From Gemmata massiliana (GTDB taxonomy: Bacteria > Planctomycetota > Planctomycetia > Gemmatales > Gemmataceae), in assembly GCF_901538265.1 (NCBI RefSeq), contig NZ_LR593886.1, positions 2,232,001 through 2,296,000 on the forward strand: DNA of 64,000 bases. The letters run 5' to 3'. Shown piece after piece: positions 17,309 to 25,868 of the stretch. Under the pieces are notes generated by a model. The model made no database searches. It had not been told where the DNA came from and saw only the letters and a program-made list of their open reading frames with translations. A program made the translations under genes and the position numbers. The stretch's first letter is position 1. Every line of letters starts with the position of its first letter.

Positions 17309-18376
17309 TCAAAGTGGTTCTTGTTGTGTCATGCAGTGCAGCGTGCCCAATCCCCACACCAGATCGACGCAGCTAATTCCGACCACTTCGCGCCCGGGGA
17401 ACAGGTCCGCGAGCGTGCCCAGCGCGACGCGGTCGGCCGGGTCGTTGAACGTCGGTACGATCACCACGCCGTTCGCGATGTAGAAGTTCGCGTAGCTCGT
17501 AGGCAGGCGCGTGCCATCAAAGATCAGCGGGCGCGGCATCGGTAGCGGCACCACTTCGAGCTTCGTGCCACTCAGGTCAGTCACGGACTCAAGCCGCTCG
17601 CGGTTCTCCTGAAGGATCGCGTAGTTCTCGTCCGCGGTGTTCGTTTCCACCACGGTCACAACGGTCCGCGCCCCCACGAACCGCGCGAGGTCGTCGATGT
17701 GCCCGTGCGTGTCGTCGCCCACGATCCCGCGGTTCAGCCACAGCACCTTCTTCACGCCGAGGTAGTCCGCGAACACTTGCTCGTAGTCCGCACGCGAGAA
17801 CGGTGGATTGCGCTCCTGCGTTTTGCTCAGCAGGCACTCTTCGGTTGTGAGCAATAGCCCGGCGCCGTTCACGTCGATGCTCCCGCCTTCGAGTACCACG
17901 CGGTGCCCGTTGTGGGTCGGTTGCAGACTCGGCACGTTCAGCTTCTGCGCAGCGAACGCGGGCACCAGATCGTCCCGCTGCCAGTCGGGATACTTGGCCC
18001 AGGCGTTGAACCGCCAGTCGAGGGCGATGCGCTCACCGGCGGCGTTGGTCACGAAGATCGGGCCGGAGTCGCGCAACCAGGATCGGTCGGTGGGCAACTC
18101 CCACAACTTCACGCGGCCCATGTCCGCGTTCGCGCGCGAAAGTACATCGGCTGCGAAGTCTGCGCGTTTTGCGTCGGGAACGAGCAGGTTCACCACCTCG
18201 TGTCGGGTGAGGGCACGGACGATCTCCGCGTACACCCAGGGGATCGGTTCGAGGCGCCCCGGCCAGTCGGATTCGCGGTGCGGCCACCCGAGCCAAGTGG
18301 CCGCGTGCGGCTCCCATTCTGCGGGCATTCGGTACCCGCGTGCGGCGGGCTTATCGAGGAGTGTCGGTACCGTCAT
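17309..18376 (-). CDS. aguA: Agmatine deiminase / peptidylarginine deiminase family (355 aa)
   Basis: The enzyme converts agmatine to N-carbamoylputrescine and ammonia, a step toward putrescine. Family landmarks are MPAEWEPHAATWLGWPH at the N-terminus, LPTDRSWLRDSGPIFV, VLEGGSIDVNGAGLLLTTEECLL, GDDTHGHIDDLARFV with the active-site His/Asp, and the C-terminal LHCMTQQEP with the catalytic Cys. The start at 18376 (MTVPTLLDK) gives the usual length. No N-carbamoylputrescine amidase gene is adjacent, although the two are often paired. Confidence 0.92.
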   Translation of the reverse strand: MTVPTLLDKPAARGYRMPAEWEPHAATWLGWPHRESDWPGRLEPIPWVYAEIVRALTRHEVVNLLVPDAKRADFAADVLSRANADMGRVKLWELPTDRSWLRDSGPIFVTNAAGERIALDWRFNAWAKYPDWQRDDLVPAFAAQKLNVPSLQPTHNGHRVVLEGGSIDVNGAGLLLTTEECLLSKTQERNPPFSRADYEQVFADYLGVKKVLWLNRGIVGDDTHGHIDDLARFVGARTVVTVVETNTADENYAILQENRERLESVTDLSGTKLEVVPLPMPRPLIFDGTRLPTSYANFYIANGVVIVPTFNDPADRVALGTLADLFPGREVVGISCVDLVWGLGTLHCMTQQEPL

Positions 18377-18491
18377 CGTGCGACCGTAAGGAGGATTTTC
18401 AGGTGATGTCGAAACGCTGTGGGTATGTTTTAATTCCGCGCGAAACTTAGGAATTTCTTGCCGAACAGAACGATTCTGCTGGGGGCCGTTC

Positions 18492-18520
18492 TTGCGAGCC
18501 GGCCGTAACACGGCTATAGT
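18492..18520 (+). promoter_or_regulatory. Predicted sigma-70 type promoter for the response regulator gene
   Basis: TTGCGA at 18492-18497 and TATAGT at 18515-18520 are separated by exactly 17 bases. The pair lies about 57 bases before the start codon of the response regulator, with AGGAGG at 18567-18572 as ribosome site. The call is by pattern only. Confidence 0.5.
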
Positions 18521-18576
18521 TCCTTAGCATCACGGACGATTTACCCGGTGCTACGGGTGCGGTTGCAGGAGGCAGC

Positions 18577-18999
18577 ATGTCGTCACGCTACGGCACGATT
18601 CTACTCGTCGAAGACGATCCCGACCTGCGCAGCACTCTCGAAACTCTTCTTCACAGCGCGGGTTACGAAGTTATCGCCACCGGTAACGGTCTCCGGGCGG
18701 TTGAACTGGCCTACGAGCACAAACCCACCACAGCAATCATTGACATGCTCCTGCCCGGTCAGAGCGGGTTCCAGGTTACGCTCGCTCTGAAAGAGCGGTT
18801 CGGAGACCAGATCCGCGTTGTCATCATGTCAGGCTACACGTCCGAAGCTCACCAGCACTACGCTTCCGCCGCCGGTGCTGAGCAATTCCTGCCGAAGCCG
18901 TTTGGCCCGAGTACGCTGTTAAACATCGTTGCCGCAATGTGCCCGCCGTGTCAAACACCGGTCGTGAGCACGCGCCGCAAAGTGAAGATTGGTGTGTGA
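18577..18999 (+). CDS. Stand-alone response regulator receiver protein (140 aa)
   Basis: A single CheY-like receiver domain: acidic pair in LLVEDDPDLR, phospho-acceptor Asp56 in AIIDMLLPGQSG, the switch region VVIMSGYTSE, and Lys in QFLPKPFGPSTL. A short basic tail (STRRKVKIGV) has no DNA-binding domain, so the output is probably by protein contact. No kinase gene is adjacent; a hybrid kinase lies about 12 kb away at 31186-33855. Confidence 0.93.
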   Translation: MSSRYGTILLVEDDPDLRSTLETLLHSAGYEVIATGNGLRAVELAYEHKPTTAIIDMLLPGQSGFQVTLALKERFGDQIRVVIMSGYTSEAHQHYASAAGAEQFLPKPFGPSTLLNIVAAMCPPCQTPVVSTRRKVKIGV

Positions 19000-19191
19000 G
19001 GTCCGCCGTGCGTTGGTTGATAGCTCGCGAGTGGAACCAAACATCGCGTTCTCAAATCCTGCCGATCTCGTTAATCCCTTCCGAATTCGCCCTGTTTTTG
19101 TGAACGATAAGTCCTTGGGGGAACGGGGCTTTCTGGCGACAATCGCCGAGCCACCCGAACTGTCCCACTGCGACCTTATCGAGAACACATA

Positions 19192-20094
19192 ATGATCTCC
19201 CTCTCCCGACTGGGTGCAATCGCGCTCGTTGTCACCACGATTTCGTTGCCCGCACGGGCTGCCGATCCGATCAAACACGGGTTCCTCGCTACGGGCGCGG
19301 AAACGTTTATCGTTGACGAATCCGGCAAGGTGATATGGAAGTGCCCTCATTCGTCGCGCGACGGCTGGGTGCTCGATAACGGCAATGTGTTGCTCGCGCT
19401 CTCGAAGAGCAAAGCCTATCCAGGCGGTGGAGTTGCGGAGATCGATAAGGATGGCAAAGAAGTCTTCGCGTTCAAGGGCACGCAATCTGAAGTGAACACT
19501 GTTCAGCCGCTCGGTGATGGGAAAGTGCTACTGACCGAGGCCGGCGACAAGCCGCGCGTCCTCGAAGTGAACCGCGACGGGAAGGTACTCGCCGAAGTGC
19601 CGTTGCAAGCGCAAACGAAGGATCACCACCTCCAAACACGGATGACGCGGAAGCTCCCCAACGGCAACTACCTTGTACCGCAACTCTTGGATCGCGTGGT
19701 GCGCGAGTACGACCCCAAAGGGAAGATCGTGTGGGAGGTGAAGACCCCGCACATGCCGTTCACCGCGATCCGCCTGCCCGACGGTAACACGCTGATCGGC
19801 TGCACGCTCGGTAACTTGGTGATCGAAGTGGATAAGGGCGGTAAGGAAGTCTGGCGCGTGACGAACGATGACCTGCCGAACAAGCCGATCAACGACGCCT
19901 GGGGCGTGCAGCGCCTGGAGAACGGCAACACGGTGATTACGAGCCACCACGCGACCACCAAACAAACGAAGCTCACCGAAGTGACGCGCGAGAAGAAGGT
20001 GGTGTGGACCTACACCGACGATCGCAAGAGCGGTATTCATCACTTCCAGATTCTGGACGCGAAGGGCAAACCCGAGAAGAACCCGCTGCGGTAG
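19192..20094 (+). CDS. Secreted PQQ/arylsulfotransferase-like beta-propeller protein (300 aa)
   Basis: A signal peptide (MISLSRLGAIALVVTTISLPARAAD) precedes repeated blades of the form DGKVLAEVPLQ, PKGKIVWEVKTPH, KGGKEVWRVTNDD and EKKVVWTYTDD, alternating with LPNGNYLVPQ, LPDGNTLIGCT and LENGNTVITSH. This blade pattern is typical of planctomycete proteins annotated as PQQ-binding-like. No catalytic site is clear, and a structural or binding role outside the cytoplasm is the cautious reading. Confidence 0.75.
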   Translation: MISLSRLGAIALVVTTISLPARAADPIKHGFLATGAETFIVDESGKVIWKCPHSSRDGWVLDNGNVLLALSKSKAYPGGGVAEIDKDGKEVFAFKGTQSEVNTVQPLGDGKVLLTEAGDKPRVLEVNRDGKVLAEVPLQAQTKDHHLQTRMTRKLPNGNYLVPQLLDRVVREYDPKGKIVWEVKTPHMPFTAIRLPDGNTLIGCTLGNLVIEVDKGGKEVWRVTNDDLPNKPINDAWGVQRLENGNTVITSHHATTKQTKLTEVTREKKVVWTYTDDRKSGIHHFQILDAKGKPEKNPLR

Positions 20095-20111
20095 GGACGT
20101 GCCGACGAACT

Positions 20112-20483
20112 TCAGGGTAGTGGGTTGATCTCCACTTCGCCGCCCGGTATGACTTCGATTCGCAACTCGTGTCCGACCAAAAGCCCCATTCCCATTAGGG
20201 TCTCGGTGCCCACGGCCGACACGAGTACGGTTCGCCAGTTCCCGTCCCACTCGACCTCTGCCGCGAAGATATCGAACGAGTGGGACGACCCATCGGCGAA
20301 TATCGCACTGCCACCCGATTGGCGGGTCAGGCCCAGAGTTGTGACCGTTGCGGCCGGCAACGTGAGTGACCCGCTGAATCCCGAATCGATCACGGCATCG
20401 ACACTTATCTCTGCCCCATCCGGCCCGCGCAAGCGGAGCGTAACGACGGCTTCGCGGCGCGCGTTCACTACGCCCCAGATCAT
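20112..20483 (-). CDS. Clan AA retropepsin-like aspartic protease (about 123 aa)
   Basis: The protein is one retropepsin-like domain. The catalytic loop reads DAVIDSGFSGSLTLP, where Asp-Ser-Gly replaces the common Asp-Thr-Gly, followed by the flap-like strands and GMGLLVGHELRIEV. It fits the clan AA family seen in cyanobacteria and planctomycetes. The ATG at 20483 overlaps the stop of the upstream small gene by ATGA, so the two are translationally coupled; an in-frame start at 20534 lies inside that gene and is less likely. Retropepsins act as dimers; the substrate is unknown. Confidence 0.8.
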   Translation of the reverse strand: MIWGVVNARREAVVTLRLRGPDGAEISVDAVIDSGFSGSLTLPAATVTTLGLTRQSGGSAIFADGSSHSFDIFAAEVEWDGNWRTVLVSAVGTETLMGMGLLVGHELRIEVIPGGEVEINPLP

Positions 20484-20740
20484 TGGCCTCGTCCCATCCG
20501 GTAGGCTGCCATTTGACCGGCACGCATCAACCAAATTTCGGCCGTCGGTTTGCGGGTGCGCAATCGTGAGACGGCGGTGTAGTCGTCTTCATCGATCTCG
20601 AAATCTCCAGTCCCGATATCGACGGCAACGAACTTGCCATCGTCCTCGGGTCGAAGGGAGGGCCGCACGCGGCGGTCGAATACTTCGGCCGCGAGGCGTG
20701 CGAGCTCTTCCGGGTTACGGTACTGCTCAGTGGTTGGCAC
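20480..20740 (-). CDS. Small protein coupled to the retropepsin-like protease (86 aa)
   Basis: The gene starts with GTG (complement of 20738-20740) with GGAG seven bases before it. The product is acidic in the middle (VDIGTGDFEIDEDDYTAVSRLRTRKPTAEIWLMRAG) and has no named domain I can assert. Its stop overlaps the start of the protease gene by four bases. The small size, coupling and adjacent protease suggest a dedicated partner or substrate, which is inference. Confidence 0.7.
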   Translation of the reverse strand: MPTTEQYRNPEELARLAAEVFDRRVRPSLRPEDDGKFVAVDIGTGDFEIDEDDYTAVSRLRTRKPTAEIWLMRAGQMAAYRMGRGQ

Positions 20741-20853
20741 GACTCGACTCCAAACAATTCAGTTAAGAGTTTTCACTGCGGATGACGCGGAACTACAAAA
20801 AGATCCGGTCGTCATTCTACCCGATCCGAACGTGGTAGTATGGGAAGAAGCAC

Positions 20854-21354
20854 TCACGCACGGGAACCAAGGGGCACAGTTTTATTCCCCCAGTCGATCT
20901 GTTTTCGCTGGATGCCCTCTCCCGTGTGCGCTCTCATTTCGCCAATAATCGCCAACGCGCGATCTTCGTCGTGACCGTACCAGCGCAACAGCGCATACGC
21001 GACCATTCCGGTTCGGTGGATGCCGGCCGAACAGTGGATGAGGGTCGAGCGCCCCGCATCAAGGCGCTCGGCGAGGGCGGGAAGTGCCAACAAGATTGAT
21101 TCGGCGACTTCTCCTTGTGGGGGTTGTCCATTCTCAAGTGGCAACCACATCCATTCGAGGCCCGCGTGTTCGGCCAGTTTACCGACCGCAGGCGCACCCT
21201 CTCGAGACGACAGCAGGGTCAGAATGCAGTTGCAACCAAAGGCCTTCAACTGCGATACGGCCTTCGCTCCAGGCCGGTGCCAGAGCGTGAGGCGCCCGTT
21301 TCCGAGCGAGATCCAGTTACAGCCAAAACTGGCACCATCTGTGTGGTCCGCCAT
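20854..21354 (-). CDS. Dual-specificity/tyrosine-type protein phosphatase (166 aa)
   Basis: The catalytic P-loop is HCSAGIHRTG (Cys-x5-Arg), followed by MVAYALLRWYGHDEDRAL. Upstream parts (LKAFGCNCILTLLSSREG, WMWLPLENGQPPQGEV) match small cysteine phosphatases of the DSP/CDKN3 type, with a likely general-acid region before the P-loop. It would act in the cytosol on phosphotyrosine, phosphoserine or other phospho-substrates. It lies downstream of the SMR exporter on the same strand, only 35 bases after it, so they may be co-transcribed. Confidence 0.85.
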   Translation of the reverse strand: MADHTDGASFGCNWISLGNGRLTLWHRPGAKAVSQLKAFGCNCILTLLSSREGAPAVGKLAEHAGLEWMWLPLENGQPPQGEVAESILLALPALAERLDAGRSTLIHCSAGIHRTGMVAYALLRWYGHDEDRALAIIGEMRAHTGEGIQRKQIDWGNKTVPLGSRA

Positions 21355-21388
21355 CTCCGTACTCCAACCCGACGTGAGTTCGTGGAGT

Positions 21389-21706
21389 TCAGTGGGCGGT
21401 GAATTTGAGCCCCACGACTCCGCTCACGATGAGCAGTAAAAAGAGAGCACGCCAAACTGTGATTGGTTCGCCGAACAGGATGATGCCGAGGATAGCCGCT
21501 CCGACCGCGCCGATGCCCGTCCAGACCACGTACCCCGTGCCGACCGGAATGGTCCGAACGGCCAGCGACAGGAAGACGAAGCTCACGACCATCGCGGTGA
21601 CAGTGAACACGCTTGGCCAGAGCTTCGTGAAGCCCTGCGTGTATTTCAGGCCGATGGCCCAGCCGATCTCGAAAGCGGCAGCGATGAGAAGATACACCCA
21701 AGCCAT
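21389..21706 (-). CDS. sugE: SMR-family exporter, SugE/Gdx guanidinium-exporter type (105 aa)
   Basis: Four membrane helices in 105 residues match the small multidrug resistance family. The first helix [26 protein letters not shown] carries the essential Glu14 and the GWAIGLKY pattern of the SugE/Gdx branch, and [30 protein letters not shown] is the dimer helix region. Gdx proteins export guanidinium in exchange for protons. Two ACGA-loop hairpins just upstream look like a guanidine-II riboswitch, which strongly supports this substrate over generic quaternary ammonium drugs. Confidence 0.92.
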   Translation of the reverse strand: MAWVYLLIAAAFEIGWAIGLKYTQGFTKLWPSVFTVTAMVVSFVFLSLAVRTIPVGTGYVVWTGIGAVGAAILGIILFGEPITVWRALFLLLIVSGVVGLKFTAH

Positions 21707-21725
21707 AACGCACCTTTGGCGTTAG

Positions 21726-21774
21726 TGGTGGGTCGTCCCTACCAAGAGTTGAAAAACGTTGGGTCGTCCCGACG
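21726..21774 (-). promoter_or_regulatory. Predicted guanidine-II (mini-ykkC) riboswitch
   Basis: On the minus strand two hairpins each contain GGGACGACCC. The first (21774-21757) pairs CGT and GGG with CCC and ACG across a C-A mismatch; the second (21744-21726) pairs TGGT and GGG with CCC and ACCA around one bulged A. Both have ACGA loops, the defining feature of mini-ykkC RNAs, and a 12-base linker separates them. The SMR start codon is 20 bases after the second hairpin, with AAAGGTG as ribosome site. Ligand binding by paired hairpins would expose this site and raise exporter translation. Confidence 0.8.
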
Positions 21775-21964
21775 TGTGGCAATTTACCCAACCATTCTAC
21801 TCTCACCAACCGGCAATTTCAACGAACGGGGAAACCAAGTGTCCCTTGCCGCTTGCCCAACGGCCTCGCAATTCTTATCCGACCGGGCTGGACGCGAGCC
21901 ACGTTTTTGGGTTAGGGTACGGATGTTTATTTGAGCCGCGGTCCTGTTCCTTTCGAGGTTTATC

Positions 21965-24193
21965 GTGCCAGCCCCTGCCCCGTTGCCGCCCGCGTTGTTC
22001 GCTGCTGTCGCCCGGCACTGGGGATTCTCGTCGCTCCGCCCGATTCAGGAACAGGCCATCCGCGCGTCACTCGCCGGGCGCGATTCGCTCGTCGTCATGC
22101 CCACCGGCGGCGGGAAATCGCTCTGCTTTCAGGCGCCGGCGGTCGTTCGCGGTGGGTTAACGGTTGTGATTTCGCCGCTCATCGCGCTCATGAAGGACCA
22201 GGTCGATAACCTAACCCGCATCGGCGTGCCCGCGGCGCGGCTCGATAGTACGCTTAACGCGGCCGAACGCGCTTCCACCGCCGAAGGTATCCGCAACGGC
22301 ACCACGCGACTCGTTTTCACGTCTCCAGAGCGGCTCGTCAACACCGACGTGTTCCGGATGCTCCAAAACGCCGGGGCCAACACGATTGCGGTGGACGAAG
22401 CCCACTGCGTGAGCCACTGGGGGCACGACTTCCGCCCCGAGTACCGGCAACTCGCCCGGTTGCGCGAGTTCTTCCCCGGCGCCGCCGTTCACGCCTACAC
22501 CGCAACGGCCACCGAGCAAGTGCGACGCGACATCGCGCAACAACTCGGTTTGAAGCAGCCCGAAATCTTAGTCGGTAACTTCGACCGGCCGAACCTGATC
22601 TTCCGCGTGCTCCCCAGGCTGGATTTGCAGACACAAGTGCGCGAGGTGCTCAACCGGCACGCCGGCGACGCCGGGATCGTGTACTGTCTGCGGCGCAAAG
22701 ACGTGGACGAGATGACCACCGCGTTAAAGGCCGCCGGGTACCGCGCGCTGCCCTACCACGCCGGGATGGACAACGAGTCGCGCCGGGCCACACAGGAGGC
22801 GTTCGCGGCTGAAGAGGCCGATATCGTGGTGGCAACGGTCGCGTTCGGGATGGGGATCGATCGCTCGAACGTGCGGTTCGTCGTCCACGCCGCGATGCCC
22901 AAGACCATCGAGCACTACCAGCAGGAAACCGGGCGCGCCGGGCGCGACGGGTTGCAGTCCGAGTGCGTGCTGCTCCACTCCGGCGCGGACTTCGTTTCGC
23001 TCAAGGCGATCATCGAGAAATCGGCGGAAGAGGCCCAGACCGCGGCCGAGTACGTCACCGCGAGTATCAAGCACCTCGACGAAATGGCCCGGTACTGCCG
23101 CGGGGCCGTGTGCCGGCACAAGGCGCTCGTTCAGCACTTCGGCCAAACCTACGACGCGCCCAATTGCGGCGCGTGCGATTTGTGCCTCGGTGACACGCAG
23201 GAAGTTCCGGACGGGGTGACCGTTGCGAAAAAGATCCTCTCGTGCGTGGCGCGGGTGAAAGAGAGCTTCGGCATCGCGCACGTGATCGACGTCCTTCGCG
23301 GGGCCGATACCGCCACGATCCGCGCACGCGGGCACCACGAACTGAGCACGCACGGACTGCTGAAGAGCGTTCCCAAAGCCGACTTGCGCGATTGGGTCTA
23401 CCAACTGATTGGGCAAGACGTGCTGGTGCAGAGCGGGGACGAATACCCGCTGCTCAAACTGAACCCCGCGTCGTGGGCCGTGATGAACGGGAAGCAGATG
23501 GTGCGGCTCATCCAGCTCGCTCGGCGCGAGAAGCGCGGCAGTTCCGCCGCGTCCGCGCAACCGTTCGCACTGCCCGCCGGGGCCGATGCCAAACTGTTCG
23601 AGGCGCTCCGCCAACTCCGTCGGCAGGAGGCGTCGCGTGCGGGTGTGAAGCCGGAGCAGGTGTTCCCCGACACGGTGCTCGCGGAAATGGCCCGCGGGCG
23701 GCCGACCACCGAGGACGCCCTTCGGCGCATCTCCGGTGTCGGCGATTACCGGCTCCAGTCTTATGGTCGGGCCTTCCTGAAGGCGATCATCGCGTACTGT
23801 TTGCGTACCGGGCTCATGAACGACGTGCCGCTGCCAAAAAGTGCGCTTGCACCGAGGACCGCGCCGGTCGCCTTACCTCCCGCAACGACCAAACCGGGAG
23901 GGAAGAAGGAACTCGCGTTCAAGATGTTCCGCGCTGGGGCGGCGATTACCGATGTCGTAAACAAGACCGAGTTGGTTGCCGCAACGATCACCGATTACCT
24001 CGCGGAGTTCGTGCGGACGGAAAAACCGGCATCGATCTTTGGCTGGGTGCCCGAAGACGTGTGCGAGCGGGTCGCGGCCGCCGCGGAGATTCACGGCACC
24101 GCTAAACTCAAACCGGTGTTCCTCGAACTCAACGGCGAAGTGAGTTACGACGCGATCCGCGTGGTGTTCGCGCTCCTCGATACGCAAGCCTAA
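21965..24193 (+). CDS. recQ: ATP-dependent DNA helicase RecQ (742 aa)
   Basis: The start is GTG at 21965 with GAGG upstream. Domains in order: helicase core with VMPTGGGKSLCFQ (Walker A, about residue 51) and VDEAHCVSHWGHDFRPEYRQL (DEAH box, about 143), QQETGRAGRDG (motif VI), an RQC zinc site (YCRGAVCRH and NCGACDLC), an HRDC domain (LFEALRQLRRQEASRAG to LQSYGRAFLKAI), and a C-terminal helix-turn-helix extension (AAITDVVNKTELVAATITDYLAEFV). RecQ unwinds recombination and fork intermediates. Its stop overlaps the stop of the convergent SprT-like gene. Confidence 0.96.
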   Translation: MPAPAPLPPALFAAVARHWGFSSLRPIQEQAIRASLAGRDSLVVMPTGGGKSLCFQAPAVVRGGLTVVISPLIALMKDQVDNLTRIGVPAARLDSTLNAAERASTAEGIRNGTTRLVFTSPERLVNTDVFRMLQNAGANTIAVDEAHCVSHWGHDFRPEYRQLARLREFFPGAAVHAYTATATEQVRRDIAQQLGLKQPEILVGNFDRPNLIFRVLPRLDLQTQVREVLNRHAGDAGIVYCLRRKDVDEMTTALKAAGYRALPYHAGMDNESRRATQEAFAAEEADIVVATVAFGMGIDRSNVRFVVHAAMPKTIEHYQQETGRAGRDGLQSECVLLHSGADFVSLKAIIEKSAEEAQTAAEYVTASIKHLDEMARYCRGAVCRHKALVQHFGQTYDAPNCGACDLCLGDTQEVPDGVTVAKKILSCVARVKESFGIAHVIDVLRGADTATIRARGHHELSTHGLLKSVPKADLRDWVYQLIGQDVLVQSGDEYPLLKLNPASWAVMNGKQMVRLIQLARREKRGSSAASAQPFALPAGADAKLFEALRQLRRQEASRAGVKPEQVFPDTVLAEMARGRPTTEDALRRISGVGDYRLQSYGRAFLKAIIAYCLRTGLMNDVPLPKSALAPRTAPVALPPATTKPGGKKELAFKMFRAGAAITDVVNKTELVAATITDYLAEFVRTEKPASIFGWVPEDVCERVAAAAEIHGTAKLKPVFLELNGEVSYDAIRVVFALLDTQA

Positions 24194-24684
24194 CCCGGTT
24201 CCACTTCGTGCCACGTTAGCGCCCCGCGATTTCGGCCGCAGGGGCGACAGTACCACCCCTCTGCGCGGGCCGGGCGCCGGTGCCGGTCGTACTCCGCGGT
24301 ACACCCCGGACACCGCGCCCGCCAACGACCACGCGGCATCTCGATCTCTTCGCCGTAACACGCTTCCGGGCGTGCTCCAATCGCGCGACACTTCGCCCGC
24401 CAAACCGCATCGTGCCCGTGTCGCGGACCGACCAGTGCGTGCGCGATTTCGTGAAGCAGTGTGTCGAGCACTTCCTCGTCGGTGTTTCGCGATGCGAAAT
24501 GGACCGACAGTTCGATGCGCCCGGGTTCGCCCGCGTGCGGGTAGAAGCAGACACCAGCGCGCCGCACGTTCGCGTTAAACCCGAACTCCCACGCGGTCAA
24601 CCCGTGGGAATTCAGCAACGCGCGGGCCTGGGTGCGAATGCGCGCCGCGCGTTCGGTCAGCCGAAACGGAACCTCGACCTCCAT
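24190..24684 (-). CDS. SprT-like zinc metalloprotease-fold protein (about 164 aa)
   Basis: The active-site motif is LHEIAHALVG, with GPRHGHDAVWRAKCRAIG after it, and a C-terminal zinc ribbon has CPGC and CRPC pairs. This is the SprT/SPRTN layout, in which SPRTN cuts DNA-protein crosslinks; bacterial members are poorly understood. The ATG at 24684 (MEVEVPFRL) has GGGAG eight bases upstream and is preferred; a start at 24720 would add 12 residues. It converges with recQ and the stop codons overlap by four bases, which may link two genome-maintenance genes only by position. Confidence 0.85.
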   Translation of the reverse strand: MEVEVPFRLTERAARIRTQARALLNSHGLTAWEFGFNANVRRAGVCFYPHAGEPGRIELSVHFASRNTDEEVLDTLLHEIAHALVGPRHGHDAVWRAKCRAIGARPEACYGEEIEMPRGRWRARCPGCTAEYDRHRRPARAEGWYCRPCGRNRGALTWHEVEPG

Positions 24685-24915
24685 CCGAATTTCTCCCGCG
24701 CGAAAAACGTCCTCACACAACTTTACTCAGCGGTCCGCGTACCCACTTTTGCGGCGCGGGGCTTCGGTCCGGGGGGGCGCGGCGTGCGGGGCCGTGCTGT
24801 CCGCGTATTCGCTTCGATCGGTACGCGAGAATCCTTTTGGCGCGGGCGCGTGGCGCGCGTACAACGGAGAAACTGCCTGAAACACGAGCACTGAACCGCT
24901 AAGGGAACCTACCTC

Positions 24916-25719
24916 ATGAGCCGTTCGAGTTTGGCTGCTGTTCTTGCCCTCGCGCTCCTCGGAATACCCGCGATCGCACACGACACCTGGGTTCAGACGA
25001 ACGCCCACATCATTCGGACCGGCGACGCGGTTCACATTGATCTACTGCTCGGCAACCACGGCAACGACCACCGCGACTTCAAGATCGCAGGGAAACTCCC
25101 GATCGAGTCCGTGGGAGCGCTCGTTGTTGTGGGGCCGGACGGCAAGAGCTACGACCTGAAGCCCGATCTGGCCGATCTCGGTTACGCACCCAAAGAGGGC
25201 TTTCACACCGCGAAGTTCGCGCCCGCAAAGGCCGGGTTGTACGTTGCGGCACAAAGCTCCGATACCGTCGTAAACCACGGCAAACCGGTGCGGGCCGTTC
25301 GCAGCGCCAAGACGTATTTCGTAGTTTCCAACTCGCTTGACAAGGTACCGGCCAACCTGACCGGCTTCGATAAGCCGCTCGGCCACAAGTTGGAACTGGT
25401 GCCCGAGGTGAATCCGGTCGCCCCGATGGGACCGGGAACTGCGCTCAAGGTGAAGCTGCTACTGGCCGGGAAGCCGCTCGCGGGGGCGCGCGTGAGCTTC
25501 ATCCCGCGCGGGGTCGCGCTCAAAGAGGGAACCGATCCCGTTTACGATCGCACGACGGACAAGGACGGGCGCGCGAGCTTCACTCCGAAGACCGGCAACT
25601 ACTACCTCGTCGTGGCGCACCACGAAACGGATGAGAAGGGCGACAAGTACGAGGCGACCAAATTCGCCGCCACGCTCACCGTGTTCGTGCCGGACAAGTG
25701 CCCCTGCTGCGACGAGTAG
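24916..25719 (+). CDS. Secreted DUF4198-family protein (267 aa)
   Basis: A signal peptide (MSRSSLAAVLALALLGIPAIAHD) is followed by the DUF4198 start HDTWVQTN, a beta-sandwich with AGLYVAAQSSDTVVNHGK, and a second carboxypeptidase-regulatory-like domain (GKPLAGARVSFIPRG, TDKDGRASFTPKTGNYYLVVAHHE). The C-terminus PDKCPCCDE is a possible metal-binding tail. DUF4198 proteins are often linked to nickel or cobalt uptake, but no transporter gene is nearby here. Confidence 0.82.
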   Translation: MSRSSLAAVLALALLGIPAIAHDTWVQTNAHIIRTGDAVHIDLLLGNHGNDHRDFKIAGKLPIESVGALVVVGPDGKSYDLKPDLADLGYAPKEGFHTAKFAPAKAGLYVAAQSSDTVVNHGKPVRAVRSAKTYFVVSNSLDKVPANLTGFDKPLGHKLELVPEVNPVAPMGPGTALKVKLLLAGKPLAGARVSFIPRGVALKEGTDPVYDRTTDKDGRASFTPKTGNYYLVVAHHETDEKGDKYEATKFAATLTVFVPDKCPCCDE

Positions 25720-25751
25720 TCTGGGCCGGAGCGAGCGCAATCGAATGAAGA

Positions 25752-25815
25752 TTTTTGACAGGATTAACAGGATCAACAGGATTAGATCTGAATCCTGTTG
25801 ATCCTGTCAAAAAAC
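25752..25815. repeat. Inverted repeat built from an AACAGGAT 9-mer (family E)
   Basis: The left arm holds TTTTTGACAGGAT followed by further AACAGGAT-type units; the right arm (about 25790-25815) is its inverted copy but lacks one 9-base unit, and ends in AAAAAA. It lies between DUF4198 and the CocE-like gene and could act as a terminator. The motif family is widespread in planctomycete genomes as far as I know. Confidence 0.75.
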
Positions 25816-25868
25816 TCTCCTTGCACCGGTCGAACTGGTTCCCCGCACTCCAACACGAGCCCCTTCTC

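Noticed and set aside
20854..21774. A riboswitch-controlled operon of SMR exporter and phosphatase as a single guanidine system
   Set aside because: The genes are 35 bases apart and may be co-transcribed, but I know of no link between protein phosphatases and guanidine export, so this was not claimed.
22724..23614. A 296-codon minus-strand open frame inside recQ
   Set aside because: It is an antisense shadow; the sense frame has every RecQ motif.
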